Shown here: positions 55,365 through 64,000 of the stretch, piece after piece | Layout: each line of letters begins with the position of its first letter | Numbering within the stretch: the first letter of the stretch is position 1 | DNA from: Anaerolineae bacterium | Lineage (GTDB): Bacteria > Chloroflexota > Anaerolineae > Aggregatilineales > Phototrophicaceae | Assembly (NCBI GenBank): GCA_023382675.1 | Contig: JAHDWN010000001.1 | Span: forward strand, 62,001-126,000 | Direction: 5' to 3' | DNA: 64,000 nt | Position numbers and translations under genes: made by a program | The notes under the pieces: model-generated | Seen by the model: the letters and a program-made list of their open reading frames with translations, nothing else | The model's database searches: none | Told to the model about the DNA's origin: nothing

Positions 55365-56564
55365 CTAACCGATAATCTCGGTGATGATGCCTGCACCGAC
55401 GGTCAAACCACCCTCACGGATGGCGAACTTAGAACCCTTTTCGAGCGCCACGGGCGTAATGAGCTCGACTTCCAGGTTGACGTTGTCGCCGGGCAGAACC
55501 ATCTCGACGCCATCGGGCAGCTTCACGGTGCCGGTCACATCCATGGTGCGGATGTAGAACTGCGGGCGATAACCATTGAAGAATGCCTTGTGACGACCAC
55601 CCTCTTCCTTCTTGAGCACGTAGACTTCGCTCATGAAGCGCTTGTGGGGGGTGATGCTGTTCGGCTTGGCAAGCACCATGCCGCGCTCGACCTCTTCGCG
55701 GGTGGTACCACGGAGCAGGATACCAGCGTTGTCACCTGCCTCAGCAGCATCGAGTTCCTTGTGGAACATCTCGACGCCGATGACGGTGGTCTTCATGACT
55801 TCATCGCGAAGGCCAATGATCGATACTTCTTCACCCTTGGTGACCTTGCCACGCTCAACGCGACCGGTAACAACCGTTCCGCGACCCTTGATCGAGAACA
55901 CGTCTTCGACAGCCATCAGGAACGGCTTGTCCACTTCGCGAACGGGCGTCGGAATCCAGGAGTCAACCGCATCCATCAGCGCCAGAATTGGCGCATATTC
56001 AGGCGCGTCGGGGTCAGTGCTGGTCGATTCGTTCGCCTGGAGCGCCGAGCCACGGACAATGGGCGTATCTTCGCTGAACTTGTAGCTGGCGAGCAGCTCG
56101 CGAAGTTCCAGTTCGACGAGTTCGAGCAGCTCAGGATCGTCGAGCTGATCGACCTTGTTGAGGAAGACGACCATCGACGGTACTTCCACCTGGCGTGCCA
56201 GCAGCACGTGTTCACGTGTCTGCGGCATCGGGCCATCGGGAGCACTGACGACGAGGATGGCGCCGTCCATCTGCGCTGCACCGGTGATCATGTTCTTGAT
56301 GTAGTCGCGGTGACCGGGGCAGTCGACATGGGCATAGTGGCGCGCATCTGTCTCGTATTCAACGTGACGAATGTTGATCGTGATACCACGAGCACGCTCT
56401 TCCGGCGCATTGTCGATTTCGCCGTATTCCATTTTCTGGGCTTTGCCCTTGAGCGCTAGAATCTTGGTGATCGCGGCGGTCAGTGTTGTCTTCCCATGGT
56501 CAACGTGACCGATGGTGCCGATATTCACGTGAGGTTTCGTACGCTCGAACTTCGCCTTAGCCAT
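55365..56564 (-). CDS. tuf: elongation factor Tu
   Basis: A 399-residue EF-Tu delivering aminoacyl-tRNA to the ribosome. GTPase motifs [14 protein letters not shown] and NKVD are intact; domains 2 and 3 follow at normal lengths ([28 protein letters not shown]). It is 147 bases after fusA and is the only tuf copy in the window. Confidence 0.99.
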   Translation of the reverse strand: MAKAKFERTKPHVNIGTIGHVDHGKTTLTAAITKILALKGKAQKMEYGEIDNAPEERARGITINIRHVEYETDARHYAHVDCPGHRDYIKNMITGAAQMDGAILVVSAPDGPMPQTREHVLLARQVEVPSMVVFLNKVDQLDDPELLELVELELRELLASYKFSEDTPIVRGSALQANESTSTDPDAPEYAPILALMDAVDSWIPTPVREVDKPFLMAVEDVFSIKGRGTVVTGRVERGKVTKGEEVSIIGLRDEVMKTTVIGVEMFHKELDAAEAGDNAGILLRGTTREEVERGMVLAKPNSITPHKRFMSEVYVLKKEEGGRHKAFFNGYRPQFYIRTMDVTGTVKLPDGVEMVLPGDNVNLEVELITPVALEKGSKFAIREGGLTVGAGIITEIIG

Positions 56565-56711
56565 TCTTTTCCCTCTTGCTTCGTTCGATCTACAAATATC
56601 CCGGCAATTGCTACCTTCAACGCCCCGAAGGGCGCAGTGGGATCTATGGAATGAAAGTGCTTAAGCACCCTGCCCTGTCTTTGAACAGCCAGAGCAGAAT
56701 GTTCCGTCAAA

Positions 56712-58820
56712 TTAGGACGCCGTCCCCTTGATGACCTCGTCCGCGATACTCTGGGGCGCAGGGTTGTACTGCTCGAATTCCATGGTGAAACTGCCACGGC
56801 CCTGTGTCATGTTGCGCAGTGCGGTCGCATAACCAAACATTTCGGCCAGCGGCACATTCGCTCGGATCGAAGTCGTGCCCGATCCGCGCGGTTCCATACC
56901 ACCGATCATGCCACGCCGTGAAGATATGTCGCCCACAACCGTGCCCGTATACTCATCCGGTACAACGACTTCGACCTTCATGGTCGGTTCCAGCAGGATC
57001 GGCTTGGCCTTGCGGAAGGCTTCCTTAAAACACATCGACCCCGCCACCTTGAAGGCCATTTCTGACGAGTCGACCTCGTGGAAGGCACCATCTACCAGCG
57101 TAGCCTTAATGCCGACAACAGGATAGCCTGCCAACACACCGCCCACCACTGCTTCGCGGATACCGTTCTCCGTCGGGCGAATGAATTCACGCGGGACAGA
57201 ACCCCCGCGAATTGCATCCACGAATAGAAGGCCATCCTTGGCCTGGCCGGCTTCTTCTTCCGGCAGTGGTTCGAATTCGACGACGACGCGCGCGTACTGG
57301 CCCGAACCACCTGTCTGGCGCTTGAAGGTCGTGTCTTCACGCACCGCACGGGTGATCGTTTCGCGATAAGCTACGCGGGGTTTGCCCACAGACGCCTGCA
57401 CGCCAAACTCGCGCATCATGCGGTCGACCAGCACTTCGAGATGCAGTTCACCCATACCCTTGATCTTGGTCTGGCCGAGCTTGTCGTCAACTTCAATCCG
57501 GAAGGTGGGGTCTTCTTCCGCCAGACGGCGAAGCGCGTTACCCATCTTGTCCTGATCGGCTTTCGTGTTCGGCTCGATGGCGACTTCGATCACAGGCTCA
57601 GGGAAGCTGATCTTCTCAAGCACGATTGGCTTGTTCTCGTCAGCCAACGTATCGCCCGTGAACGTCTCCTTCAGAGCGAGCACGGCTGCAATGTCACCGG
57701 CATGGACTTCTTCTATATCCTCGCGGCGATCCGCGAACATGCGGACGATACGCCCGATGCGTTCGCGCGAACCCTTGGTCGTGTTCTGCAGCATGGAGCC
57801 GGCCTTGACCACGCCAGAATACACGCGGAAGAACGCCAGACGGCCCACATACGGATCGGTGATGATCTTGAAGACCAGCGCCGCCGTCGGATCGTCGTCA
57901 GAAGCGTGCCGCTCAAGAGCTTCATCCGTCTTGGGATGCGTTCCCTTGACCGGCGGCACATCAAGCGGCGACGGCAGATAATCGACCACGGCGTCGAGCA
58001 GCATCTGCACGCCCTTGTTCTTGAGCGCAGAACCACACATAACCGGGTGAATCTTGCTCGCGATTGTGGCAGCGCGCAATGCGCCTTTCAGCTCGTCGTT
58101 CGAGATCTCCTCACCCATCAGATACTTCTCGGTGAGGAAATCATCATTCTCAACGATCTTCTCGATCATCTCGGCGCGCATGGTTTCCGCCTGCTCGCGG
58201 AAATTCTCAGGAATAGCCTGACGATCGATAGCTGTACCGAGATCGTCGCCATACGTGACCAGTTCCATCGCCATCAAATCGACGATGCCGCCGAATTCCG
58301 CGCCTTCCCCATAGGGATACTGGATCATGACCGGATTGCCATGCAGGCGCTCAACGATCATATCCACACAGCGGCGGTAATTAGCACCGACACGATCCAT
58401 CTTGTTGACAAAGCAGATGCGAGGAACATCGTAGCCATTGGCCTGACGCCAGACAGTCTCGGACTGAGGCTCTACGCCCGCCACACCGTCGAAGACGACC
58501 ACACCACCATCGAGCACGCGCAAACTGCGCTGCACTTCTGCGGTGAAATCGACGTGGCCGGGTGTGTCGATCAGGTTGATCTGATGCCCGTTCCACGCAG
58601 CAGTCACGGCGGCAGCGGTAATGGTGATGCCGCGTTCGCGCTCCTGCTCCATATAGTCAGTGGTGGCAGCGCCCTCGTGGACTTCGCCGATCCGATGCAC
58701 CATACCAGTGTAATAAAGCACACGCTCGGTCGTCGTCGTCTTGCCGGCATCGATGTGCGCGATAATACCGATATTTCGCACCTTGTTCAGATCTAACGTC
58801 GTTTCAGCTTTTTTCGCCAT
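56712..58820 (-). CDS. fusA: elongation factor G
   Basis: A 702-residue translocase. G motifs are [22 protein letters not shown] and NKMDR; domain IV contains the loop region [15 protein letters not shown] and domain V the end [10 protein letters not shown]. Length and position between rpsG and tuf are standard. Confidence 0.99.
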   Translation of the reverse strand: MAKKAETTLDLNKVRNIGIIAHIDAGKTTTTERVLYYTGMVHRIGEVHEGAATTDYMEQERERGITITAAAVTAAWNGHQINLIDTPGHVDFTAEVQRSLRVLDGGVVVFDGVAGVEPQSETVWRQANGYDVPRICFVNKMDRVGANYRRCVDMIVERLHGNPVMIQYPYGEGAEFGGIVDLMAMELVTYGDDLGTAIDRQAIPENFREQAETMRAEMIEKIVENDDFLTEKYLMGEEISNDELKGALRAATIASKIHPVMCGSALKNKGVQMLLDAVVDYLPSPLDVPPVKGTHPKTDEALERHASDDDPTAALVFKIITDPYVGRLAFFRVYSGVVKAGSMLQNTTKGSRERIGRIVRMFADRREDIEEVHAGDIAAVLALKETFTGDTLADENKPIVLEKISFPEPVIEVAIEPNTKADQDKMGNALRRLAEEDPTFRIEVDDKLGQTKIKGMGELHLEVLVDRMMREFGVQASVGKPRVAYRETITRAVREDTTFKRQTGGSGQYARVVVEFEPLPEEEAGQAKDGLLFVDAIRGGSVPREFIRPTENGIREAVVGGVLAGYPVVGIKATLVDGAFHEVDSSEMAFKVAGSMCFKEAFRKAKPILLEPTMKVEVVVPDEYTGTVVGDISSRRGMIGGMEPRGSGTTSIRANVPLAEMFGYATALRNMTQGRGSFTMEFEQYNPAPQSIADEVIKGTAS

Positions 58821-58871
58821 GCTTTCTCACTTAGGTTCACGACTTACGTTGTGCGCACCGCAATTACGCAA

Positions 58872-59339
58872 TTAGCGGAAGTGTGCGAACGCGCGGTTCG
58901 CTTCCGCCATACGATGCGTGTCGTCTTTCTTCTTGACCGAGTTGCCCTGACCATTCGCAGCATCCATGATCTCGGCAGCGAGCTTCTCGCTCATGTTGCG
59001 ACCACCACGTCCACGCGAATTGTCAAGAATCCAGCGCATGGCAAGAGTCACCGCACGTTCTTGCGGCACTTCCACGGGCACCTGGTAGGTGGCACCACCC
59101 ACACGCATCGGCTTGACTTCAATGGCAGGACTGACGTTGCGCAGCGCCTGTTCCATGACTTCGACGGGGTTGCGCTTCATTCTTTCTTCAACGATATCCA
59201 GCGCGTCGTACATTAGGCGCTGGGCCGTACTCTTCTTGCCGCCGCGCATCATGCGATTAATGATCATCTGTACATGAACGCTGCTGAACTTGACGTCCGG
59301 CGGCGTGATGCGCTTCGGCGGTTTATTCCGTCTCGACAT
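58872..59339 (-). CDS. rpsG: 30S ribosomal protein S7
   Basis: A 155-residue S7: MSRRNKPPKRITPPDVKFSSVHVQMIINRMMRGGKKSTAQR, NVSPAIEVKPMRVGGATYQVPVEV, and the C-terminal KKDDTHRMAEANRAFAHFR. It nucleates assembly of the 30S head. 14 bases after rpsL. Confidence 0.98.
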   Translation of the reverse strand: MSRRNKPPKRITPPDVKFSSVHVQMIINRMMRGGKKSTAQRLMYDALDIVEERMKRNPVEVMEQALRNVSPAIEVKPMRVGGATYQVPVEVPQERAVTLAMRWILDNSRGRGGRNMSEKLAAEIMDAANGQGNSVKKKDDTHRMAEANRAFAHFR

Positions 59340-59353
59340 GTCCTACAAATCCC

Positions 59354-59791
59354 TTACTTCTTGGCGGCCTGACCCGGCTTCGGTCGCTTGGCGCCATATT
59401 TACTGCGCCCCTGCTGGCGATTCTTAACGCCATCTGTGTCCAGCGTGCCACGCACAATGTGGTAACGCACGCCAGGCAAATCTTTGACACGACCGCCGCG
59501 CACCAGCACGACGCTATGCTCCTGAAGGCTGTGGCCTTCACCCGGAATATAAGCGGTCACTTCGATGCGATTGGACAGGCGCACACGCGCGACTTTTCGG
59601 AGCGCCGAGTTCGGCTTTTTCGGCGTCATCGTCTTAACGACGGTGCAGACGCCGCGCTTCTGGGGCGATCCTTTGGGTATACGAACACGGCGCTGGCTGT
59701 AGACATTGAAGCCATATTGCAGAGCTGGCGCTTTGCTCTTTGACTTTTTCGGCTTACGGCCATTGCGCACCAACTGATTGATGGTTGGCAT
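59354..59791 (-). CDS. rpsL: 30S ribosomal protein S12
   Basis: A 145-residue S12, a decoding-centre protein. Core motifs are [27 protein letters not shown] and [32 protein letters not shown]. About 15 extra residues ([15 protein letters not shown]) are inserted between PALQ and GSPQKRG relative to the E. coli form. The Lys and Arg sites of streptomycin-resistance mutations are the wild-type residues. First gene of the cluster, 40 bases after a terminator-like hairpin. Confidence 0.97.
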   Translation of the reverse strand: MPTINQLVRNGRKPKKSKSKAPALQYGFNVYSQRRVRIPKGSPQKRGVCTVVKTMTPKKPNSALRKVARVRLSNRIEVTAYIPGEGHSLQEHSVVLVRGGRVKDLPGVRYHIVRGTLDTDGVKNRQQGRSKYGAKRPKPGQAAKK

Positions 59792-59827
59792 ATACGACTC
59801 CAGAGAACAAGCTTGCTACAGGCACGC

Positions 59828-59860
59828 AAAAAGGCGTAGTAGATGGACTCATTACGCCTT
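59828..59860 (-). terminator. terminator-like hairpin in the rpsL leader (possible attenuator)
   Basis: A perfect 8-bp stem AAGGCGTA/TACGCCTT (59831-59838, 59853-59860), 14-base loop, followed on the minus strand by TTTTTG. It lies downstream of the promoter at 59976-60004 and about 40 bases before rpsL, so it would stop or pause the ribosomal transcript unless read through. Confidence 0.7.
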
Positions 59861-59933
59861 ATGCTGCTTACCATATGGCGAGCCATGCCGCCGTGCGGAC
59901 GCTTTCGCCACCTCACTCAGTTCGGTGCAGCAT
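59861..59933 (-). ncRNA. structured leader domain upstream of rpsL
   Basis: In the RNA, ATGCTGC (59927-59933) pairs perfectly with GCAGCAT (59861-59867), closing a 73-base domain with internal hairpins such as ATGGC-tc-GCCAT. This domain directly abuts the terminator hairpin at 59831-59860. An upstream TTACG could pair with the CGTAA of the terminator arm. It may be an autoregulatory ribosomal leader; no known family is recognised by eye. Confidence 0.45.
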
Positions 59934-59975
59934 TGCCTTCAGACGTAAGGTTACGCACCGTACATTTCGGGGCGC

Positions 59976-60004
59976 ATGATAGCAGTGAGCCATGGGGAAG
60001 TCAA
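59976..60004 (-). promoter_or_regulatory. sigma-70-type promoter of the str-S10-spc cluster
   Basis: On the minus strand TTGACT (59999-60004), a 17-base spacer and TATCAT (59976-59981): five of six matches to each consensus box at ideal spacing. Transcription would start near 59969, giving a leader of about 178 bases before rpsL. Confidence 0.75.
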
Positions 60005-60101
60005 GGGTGAGAGCTGCTGTGCTAACGGGGTGGCATGCCCCTCTGCTAGAAGAACAGGGCAAAGCCTATTGCAGAATCAAACGCCAGCCCTTTGCCAGCG
60101 A

Positions 60102-61007
60102 TTACGTGATGCCAGACATCCTGAGGCCAACGGCCTTGGTTGAAGCATGCAGCAGATCTTCGACGCTGACCGGTTTTGTCAAAAACACATCAGCGCCAGC
60201 CTCAATCGCCTGATTGGTCTGGAAGCCTCCAGATGCGGCTGAAACGACGATGATGGGCACGCGGGGATGAGGGTGATTTTTGCGCACGTAGCGCAGAAAA
60301 TCGAGGCCGTTGAAATCCGGCAGCATCAGATCAAGCACGATCACATCAGGCATATTCTGAATGACCATGCTCAAAGCGTTGACCACGTTATTCACGTGCG
60401 TGACGTTATATCCAGCCCGATCCAGAGTCGCGCTAAAGACCTCCGCAACGCTCAAATCATCCTCAATGACCAGAATGCGCTTGTTGTGCTCCATCCGCGC
60501 AAGTTCTTGCGTCTGTTTCTTGAAGTTCTCCGGCATATGATAGCGCCCGGTCATATCGTGCATTGGGACGACAGCAAACAAGACCTGCACACGCAGTTGT
60601 CCGAACGAAAGCTGATCGCCATGGCGCAGCCGGGCGGGTTCGTGCGGCGTCAGAAGCCCACCGTTCAGGCGCGTGCCGTTGGTGCTGTCGAGGTCTTTGA
60701 TATAAAGGCGACCATCATGAGTCTCAATGACGGCATGACGACGGGATACGCCTTGACCAAAAGCGTTATAGGGCAGCAAGTCGATTTCCGGAAACACCCC
60801 CTGTTCCGCATCGCTGCGCCCGATCACCATCTTATCGCCTACCTGAACTTGTATCAGCGACGGTGTCCCTACGATACGCATCTCGATCACCCAGGGCAGT
60901 GAAAGATCCAATGGCCCGCTGTTACCCGCCGAAACCGGGCCGGTGGGGAGTTTACTCTCTGCGAGATGCCGCGTATGCATGTTGGAAGAATCGCCTCGTT
61001 TCGTCAT
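60102..61007 (-). CDS. FHA-domain plus receiver-domain regulator
   Basis: A 301-residue cytoplasmic protein. Residues about 40-145 form an FHA domain, which binds phospho-threonine: VIGRSD, VSRRHAVIE and LDSTNGTRLNG are the key loops. Residues about 175-295 are a receiver domain: VIEDDLS, phospho-acceptor Asp in VLDLMLPDFNG, Lys in LTKPVSV. This joins Ser/Thr-kinase and two-component signalling. ATG 61007 has GGAAG five bases upstream; other in-frame starts lie at up to 61031. Upstream of the ribosomal cluster on the same strand. Confidence 0.88.
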   Translation of the reverse strand: MTKRGDSSNMHTRHLAESKLPTGPVSAGNSGPLDLSLPWVIEMRIVGTPSLIQVQVGDKMVIGRSDAEQGVFPEIDLLPYNAFGQGVSRRHAVIETHDGRLYIKDLDSTNGTRLNGGLLTPHEPARLRHGDQLSFGQLRVQVLFAVVPMHDMTGRYHMPENFKKQTQELARMEHNKRILVIEDDLSVAEVFSATLDRAGYNVTHVNNVVNALSMVIQNMPDVIVLDLMLPDFNGLDFLRYVRKNHPHPRVPIIVVSAASGGFQTNQAIEAGADVFLTKPVSVEDLLHASTKAVGLRMSGIT

Positions 61008-61115
61008 CACAACTTCCATAACTGACACCATTAGCGGCCAGCCGCTTCTTCATATCATGCTGCGGAAGGGGCGGTGCTGAACTCAACCTTAAGTATAATC
61101 TATTAGACTAAATAT

Positions 61116-61150
61116 CTTCATGGATAACCATTGAGACTTCATGGATGACC
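61116..61150. repeat. two direct repeats CTTCATGGATRACC, 21-base period
   Basis: 14-base copies at 61116-61129 and 61137-61150 differ at one base. The 21-base period is two helical turns, so a DNA-binding protein could contact both on one face. A shorter third match (CTTCATAAC) lies at 61183-61191. They stand about 110-145 bases upstream of the FHA-receiver gene. Confidence 0.5.
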
Positions 61151-61190
61151 GTATACGTTCTGAGAGGATAAAGATGAATGAACTTCATAA

Positions 61191-61218
61191 CAAAAATGCC
61201 CCGCTGTTGCAGGGCATT
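61191..61218 (-). terminator. Rho-independent terminator
   Basis: On the minus strand AATGCCC/GGGCATT (61195-61201, 61212-61218) with a 10-base loop, followed by TTTG. It lies 340 bases after the YkuD gene stop and 180 before the FHA-receiver start, so it ends either a long 3' UTR or a separate small RNA. Confidence 0.7.
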
Positions 61219-61290
61219 GAATGTATGAGGCTCACAAAATTCAAATTTTGAATAATTTTTTGCGCCTCACACAGTATTTTTACCTGATTG
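61191..61290 (-). ncRNA. candidate small RNA
   Basis: The 553-base gap 61008-61560 has no credible gene. Within it on the minus strand are a perfect -35 box TTGACA (61315-61320; the -10 is weak), a long bulged hairpin (TGAGGC 61226-61231 with GCCTCA 61264-61269, inner CAAAA/TTTTG and TTCAAA/TTTGAA pairs), and a terminator at 61191-61218. Together they suggest a short transcript of about 90-100 bases. The start is a guess. Confidence 0.3.
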
Positions 61291-61560
61291 ATAGGTTAAT
61301 GGATTTTAAGAGAATGTCAAACTACGGCAGAGGGCCACAGATAATGCAATTGGGCATTTTGCTACGCCGAAAAGCGCGTAGAGCTGACGCTCAAACACTC
61401 CGACCACCCATTATGACCCCTCAAAACCCTCTGATACCGATCACGGTCGCAATAACAATGTGATCGACACATCCTTTACCCAAAACCTTACAACGAGAGT
61501 TGATGGTGCAAGATTGCTGAATTTCGTCCAAAATGCACAGACTTGCCCGTGGCTTTCCAA

Positions 61561-63282
61561 TTAGATTCCGCCGGTCAAGGTAGCGGCAGCACGTCCCACA
61601 TCGCTCTGGGGCTGAAATTCATTTGAGATAATTTCGACTACCGTACCCTCCGTTGCCCATTGATAAAGTTGCTGTGCCTGGTCGTCTCTGGACATAACGC
61701 AGCCATAGGTATACGGCTGCCCCACATTGCCGCCGCCTAGATATTGACCACCAGGCAAGAGTACTGCCCCATGGAACCCGTTCATCAAACCAGGGATGAC
61801 CTCGTAGATACCCATGAACCAATACATCTGCCATTGCCCGCAACCACGATCACCGCACAGAGTGTAGCTGCTGCCACTGGCAACGTCATTATGTGTGAGG
61901 ATCTGGAAGATCCCCGGTGACGTGGGCGCAGTGCTGATTCCGGATGAAATGGGCCAGTTGAAGACCTCTGCTCCATTTTCGTAGGCGACCAACGACTGGG
62001 TATTCAGATTGACGACGATGCGCTTACCCGGCACAGGATCGATTGGCAAAACCAGATCGCGCGATGGCAGTTGAATAGTATCGCCCACGTAGAGCGTCGT
62101 GGTCTCAAAATCGAGATTCGGGTTGGCCTGCTGAATCAAAAAGAACGGTATGCCGGTCTTGCGCGCAATGCGATTGCCTGTATCGCCGGACACGACTTCG
62201 TAGGTGGTGGAACGATAGCGAATGCGCACGGTTACGTCGGGAACGCCGGCGCGGATGGCATCACGCATCTTCTCCGTGACATCAGTTGGTTCTATGAACC
62301 TCAGCCCATTGTCAGCGTCGTTGAGCGTGCGCGCCTGGGCATCCAGGAACGGGCGAAACGCATCGGCTCGTAAGTCTAAGCCGTCTGCCCCTGCCTCGAT
62401 CCAGGACGTGAACGTGTCACGATCCGTTGACCAGGTGATCTCTTGATCCACAAAGGGATCGTAACCAGTCAACTGGAAAGTCTGGCTGGTCAAGTCTCGT
62501 GCTGCCTCCAGATAGCGATCAGCGTCCTCCAGGCTGGGCGCAACTGGCAACATCACCAGATCAAGACGCCGCGTTTCGACGATTTCCTGCGCAGCGGTCA
62601 TCAAATCGCTCAAGGTCGCAGCGACATCCATGGTCTTCCCGGCGCGCGCTGCGACCGGCTCCAGATCCTCGCCAACCCAATGGTAGCCGGCATTGAATGG
62701 AGCCAGATTGGCCTGCAAAGAGAGATCGAGCAGATACGTTTGCGCAGCCAGTTCGTCGCCGAGAGACACGTGTGGCGCAATGCCTATCCCAAATGGAATG
62801 CCGGACATGCCGGCTCCACGTGCGGCTTCTGCGGTGGCATGGGCATCGAAGCTCAGACCCAGGTCTGCAGGAGATGCTGTCCAGGAACGATCTTCATCGG
62901 TAAGGCTAATACGCAAACTCCGCTGCCAGAGCGTATCAAGCTTCTGCGTGGCTTCGTCAATGGTCATTCCGCCCAGATCAACACCCAGCGCCCACACATT
63001 CGGGAAAATACGCCCACCGAGGACATGGCTGAGCACAAAGATCACACCCGCCAGGACGACAAGACCACCAAGCGCATACAGCGCCTGCGGAGTATGGGTC
63101 GCACGCCACCACAAGTCGGACAGGAACAAGCGCACCGTATCGAGCCGTTCCCCACCCCGCACGCGGGAGGCATTATTCGAAGAGACATTGCCTGGAACTG
63201 CCATAGGTGAACGTCGTTGCTGGCGCGCACGAATTCGTTCACGTGCGCGCCCACGTCTTTGTTCAGTGTGATGACCGTTCAT
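61561..63282 (-). CDS. membrane L,D-transpeptidase with LysM domain (YkuD)
   Basis: A 573-residue envelope protein: a basic cytoplasmic N-terminus, one membrane helix (about 67-90), two PG_binding_4-like segments (about 100-340), a LysM domain (360-406, YEVVSGDTGNRIARKTGIP), and a YkuD catalytic domain (419-553). Catalytic His is H504 (GFHGA) and Cys C528 (TYGCVMS); the usual SHGCxR motif has Tyr and Met instead of His and Arg. L,D-transpeptidases cross-link peptidoglycan or attach proteins, implying this organism has a wall. The cupin gene follows 26 bases upstream in coordinates on the same strand. Confidence 0.92.
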   Translation of the reverse strand: MNGHHTEQRRGRARERIRARQQRRSPMAVPGNVSSNNASRVRGGERLDTVRLFLSDLWWRATHTPQALYALGGLVVLAGVIFVLSHVLGGRIFPNVWALGVDLGGMTIDEATQKLDTLWQRSLRISLTDEDRSWTASPADLGLSFDAHATAEAARGAGMSGIPFGIGIAPHVSLGDELAAQTYLLDLSLQANLAPFNAGYHWVGEDLEPVAARAGKTMDVAATLSDLMTAAQEIVETRRLDLVMLPVAPSLEDADRYLEAARDLTSQTFQLTGYDPFVDQEITWSTDRDTFTSWIEAGADGLDLRADAFRPFLDAQARTLNDADNGLRFIEPTDVTEKMRDAIRAGVPDVTVRIRYRSTTYEVVSGDTGNRIARKTGIPFFLIQQANPNLDFETTTLYVGDTIQLPSRDLVLPIDPVPGKRIVVNLNTQSLVAYENGAEVFNWPISSGISTAPTSPGIFQILTHNDVASGSSYTLCGDRGCGQWQMYWFMGIYEVIPGLMNGFHGAVLLPGGQYLGGGNVGQPYTYGCVMSRDDQAQQLYQWATEGTVVEIISNEFQPQSDVGRAAATLTGGI

Positions 63283-63307
63283 AGCACCCTACAACACATC
63301 AAACTCG

Positions 63308-63640
63308 CTAACGAAAATCCTCGCGCGGTGGCGAAAAGACTTCAATCAGAAGCGTATCGGCCAGTACCCGCACGCTGTGCGTCACGCCGCCGGGAATTTG
63401 ATAGGTGTCTCCCGGCTGACAGATACGTACCTGACCATCAACCGTCATCTCAATCTTGCCATAAATAATATAGCCTGCCTGCTCATGGGGATGTTGGTGT
63501 TCCGGCACTACGGCATCGCGCTCCAGGAAGAATTCACAGAGCATGATCGAGGCGGTCGTCGCCATTGTGCGGCGGTACACGCCTGTGATCTGTTCTGACT
63601 GCGGCGCGTCTGCCGGGGTGACGAAATATGAATCTTGCAT
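63308..63640 (-). CDS. cupin-domain protein
   Basis: A 110-residue single cupin (start MQDSYFVTPADAPQSEQITG). Metal-binding motif 1 is EHQHPHEQAGYIIYGKIE (two His and Glu) and motif 2 is PGDTYQIPGGVTHSV. Small cupins include isomerases, dioxygenases and sugar-sensing regulators; the activity is undetermined. It precedes the YkuD gene on the same strand by 25 bases. Confidence 0.88.
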   Translation of the reverse strand: MQDSYFVTPADAPQSEQITGVYRRTMATTASIMLCEFFLERDAVVPEHQHPHEQAGYIIYGKIEMTVDGQVRICQPGDTYQIPGGVTHSVRVLADTLLIEVFSPPREDFR

Positions 63641-63860
63641 ATTTAATCGCTCATCCTGACGTAACCCTTTGTAAGGTGAGGGTTTTAGCTTAATGAAACG
63701 TGCTGCGAGTAGCCTATTGTATACGATCATCGGAATGCCATCATGATTGGGTTGACATCCTGGATTCGCCCAAGTCTAATAGTTCTTTCGCATGATGGAT
63801 CTGCATGAGCGTATGATAACGACATCGATGCCAACATTGCGACATTCGAGGCCTTAGTTA

Positions 63861-64000
63861 ATGAGCTATTGGCGAAACAAGCACTTCATCTATCAGATCA
63901 ACACCTGGGTGTGGTTGGACGAACTGAGCAGGCAATTTCAACGCCCAATCACATTGGACAACGTGCCTGACGACATCCTGGATGCCATCGCAAAGCCGGG
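63861..64000 (+). CDS. GH13-like alpha-glucosidase/amylase family protein, N-terminal fragment
   Basis: An ATG at 63861 opens a frame that runs off the right edge. Its first ~46 residues (MSYWRNKHFIYQINTWVWL, then RPITLDNVPDDILDAIA) resemble the start of a subset of alpha-amylase-family proteins. Only the beginning is present, so the catalytic region cannot be checked. It diverges from the cupin-YkuD pair. Confidence 0.55.
   Translation, partial: MSYWRNKHFIYQINTWVWLDELSRQFQRPITLDNVPDDILDAIAKP

Noticed and set aside
55131-56459. Plus-strand open frame of 442 codons opposite tuf
   Set aside because: Antisense shadow of EF-Tu; codon bias of the strongly expressed gene leaves the opposite frame open.
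56657-56668. Perfect 12-base palindrome GTGCTTAAGCAC between fusA and tuf
   Set aside because: No loop, no T-run and no second copy; likely chance or a minor processing site. Not enough support to list as a regulatory element.
57441-58796. Plus-strand open frame of 451 codons opposite fusA
   Set aside because: Antisense shadow of EF-G, with no domain match or ribosome-binding site.
60058-60096. GGCAAAG/CTTTGCC inverted repeat just after the FHA-receiver gene
   Set aside because: Seven-base arms with a 25-base loop and no T-run on the minus strand; too weak to call a terminator.
61094-61099. Perfect TATAAT on the plus strand in the gap upstream of the FHA-receiver gene
   Set aside because: No -35 box at suitable spacing and no plus-strand gene or terminator downstream; the AT-rich setting makes a chance match likely.

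Overview
The window is a high-GC bacterial chromosome segment that I would place in the Chloroflexota, probably an Anaerolineae-like lineage. This is an inference from gene style, not a computed phylogeny. The pointers are Thr/Pro-rich linkers on single-pass surface proteins, a membrane LysM plus YkuD transpeptidase, PD40-repeat Ser/Thr kinases, AlkP-superfamily enzymes with a TVPSH active site, and an FHA plus receiver regulator. Nearly all genes are on the minus strand. I found no rRNA, tRNA or CRISPR array.

Layout. 1-2.1 kb: a TPR protein and a solitary TnpB element. 2.1-4.2 kb (+): acyl-CoA dehydrogenase and a cation-diffusion-facilitator transporter. 4.2-10.3 kb (-): a large PHP-AlbA-basic-tail protein, then an Hsp20-Lon-response-regulator operon ending in a clear terminator. 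10.5-13 kb (-): an ABC exporter whose permease is fused to a SpoIIM-like domain. 13-18.8 kb (-): HAD phosphatase, P1 peptidase and a peptide ABC importer whose binding protein looks circularly permuted. 18.9-23 kb (-): sulfatase-like enzyme, endonuclease III, glycosyltransferase and DUF427 protein. 23-30 kb: nitrilase (+), Ser/Thr kinase with PD40 propeller (-), then a plus-strand run of DinB-like protein, SH3/glycosidase fusion, membrane protein, MazG-like protein and GNAT. 30-36 kb (-): two paralogous anchored surface proteins with a PpiC lipoprotein, then a PadR-controlled ABC exporter operon. 36-38.4 kb: an esterase-fold protein lacking its serine (+) and a membrane EEP phosphatase (-). 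38.5-42.5 kb (-): a second, canonical peptide importer.

42.7-59.8 kb (-) is one continuous str-S10-spc ribosomal supercluster: rpsL-rpsG-fusA-tuf-rpsJ-rplC-rplD-rplW-rplB-rpsS-rplV-rpsC-rplP-rpmC-rpsQ-rplN-rplX-rplE-rpsN-rpsH-rplF-rplR-rpsE-rpmD-rplO-secY-adk-map. It has a near-consensus promoter, a structured leader with a terminator hairpin before rpsL, and a terminator after map. The infA-rpmJ-rpsM-rpsK-rpsD-rpoA-rplQ block that often follows is absent here. 60.1-64 kb holds an FHA-receiver protein, a 550-base gap with a possible small RNA, a YkuD transpeptidase with a cupin gene, and the start of a GH13-like gene running off the right edge.

The most unusual observations are the circularly permuted SBP_bac_5 protein (15245-16879), the attenuator-like leader of the str operon, the PHP-AlbA-H1-like-tail architecture, and a 30S S14 protein with an altered zinc site.
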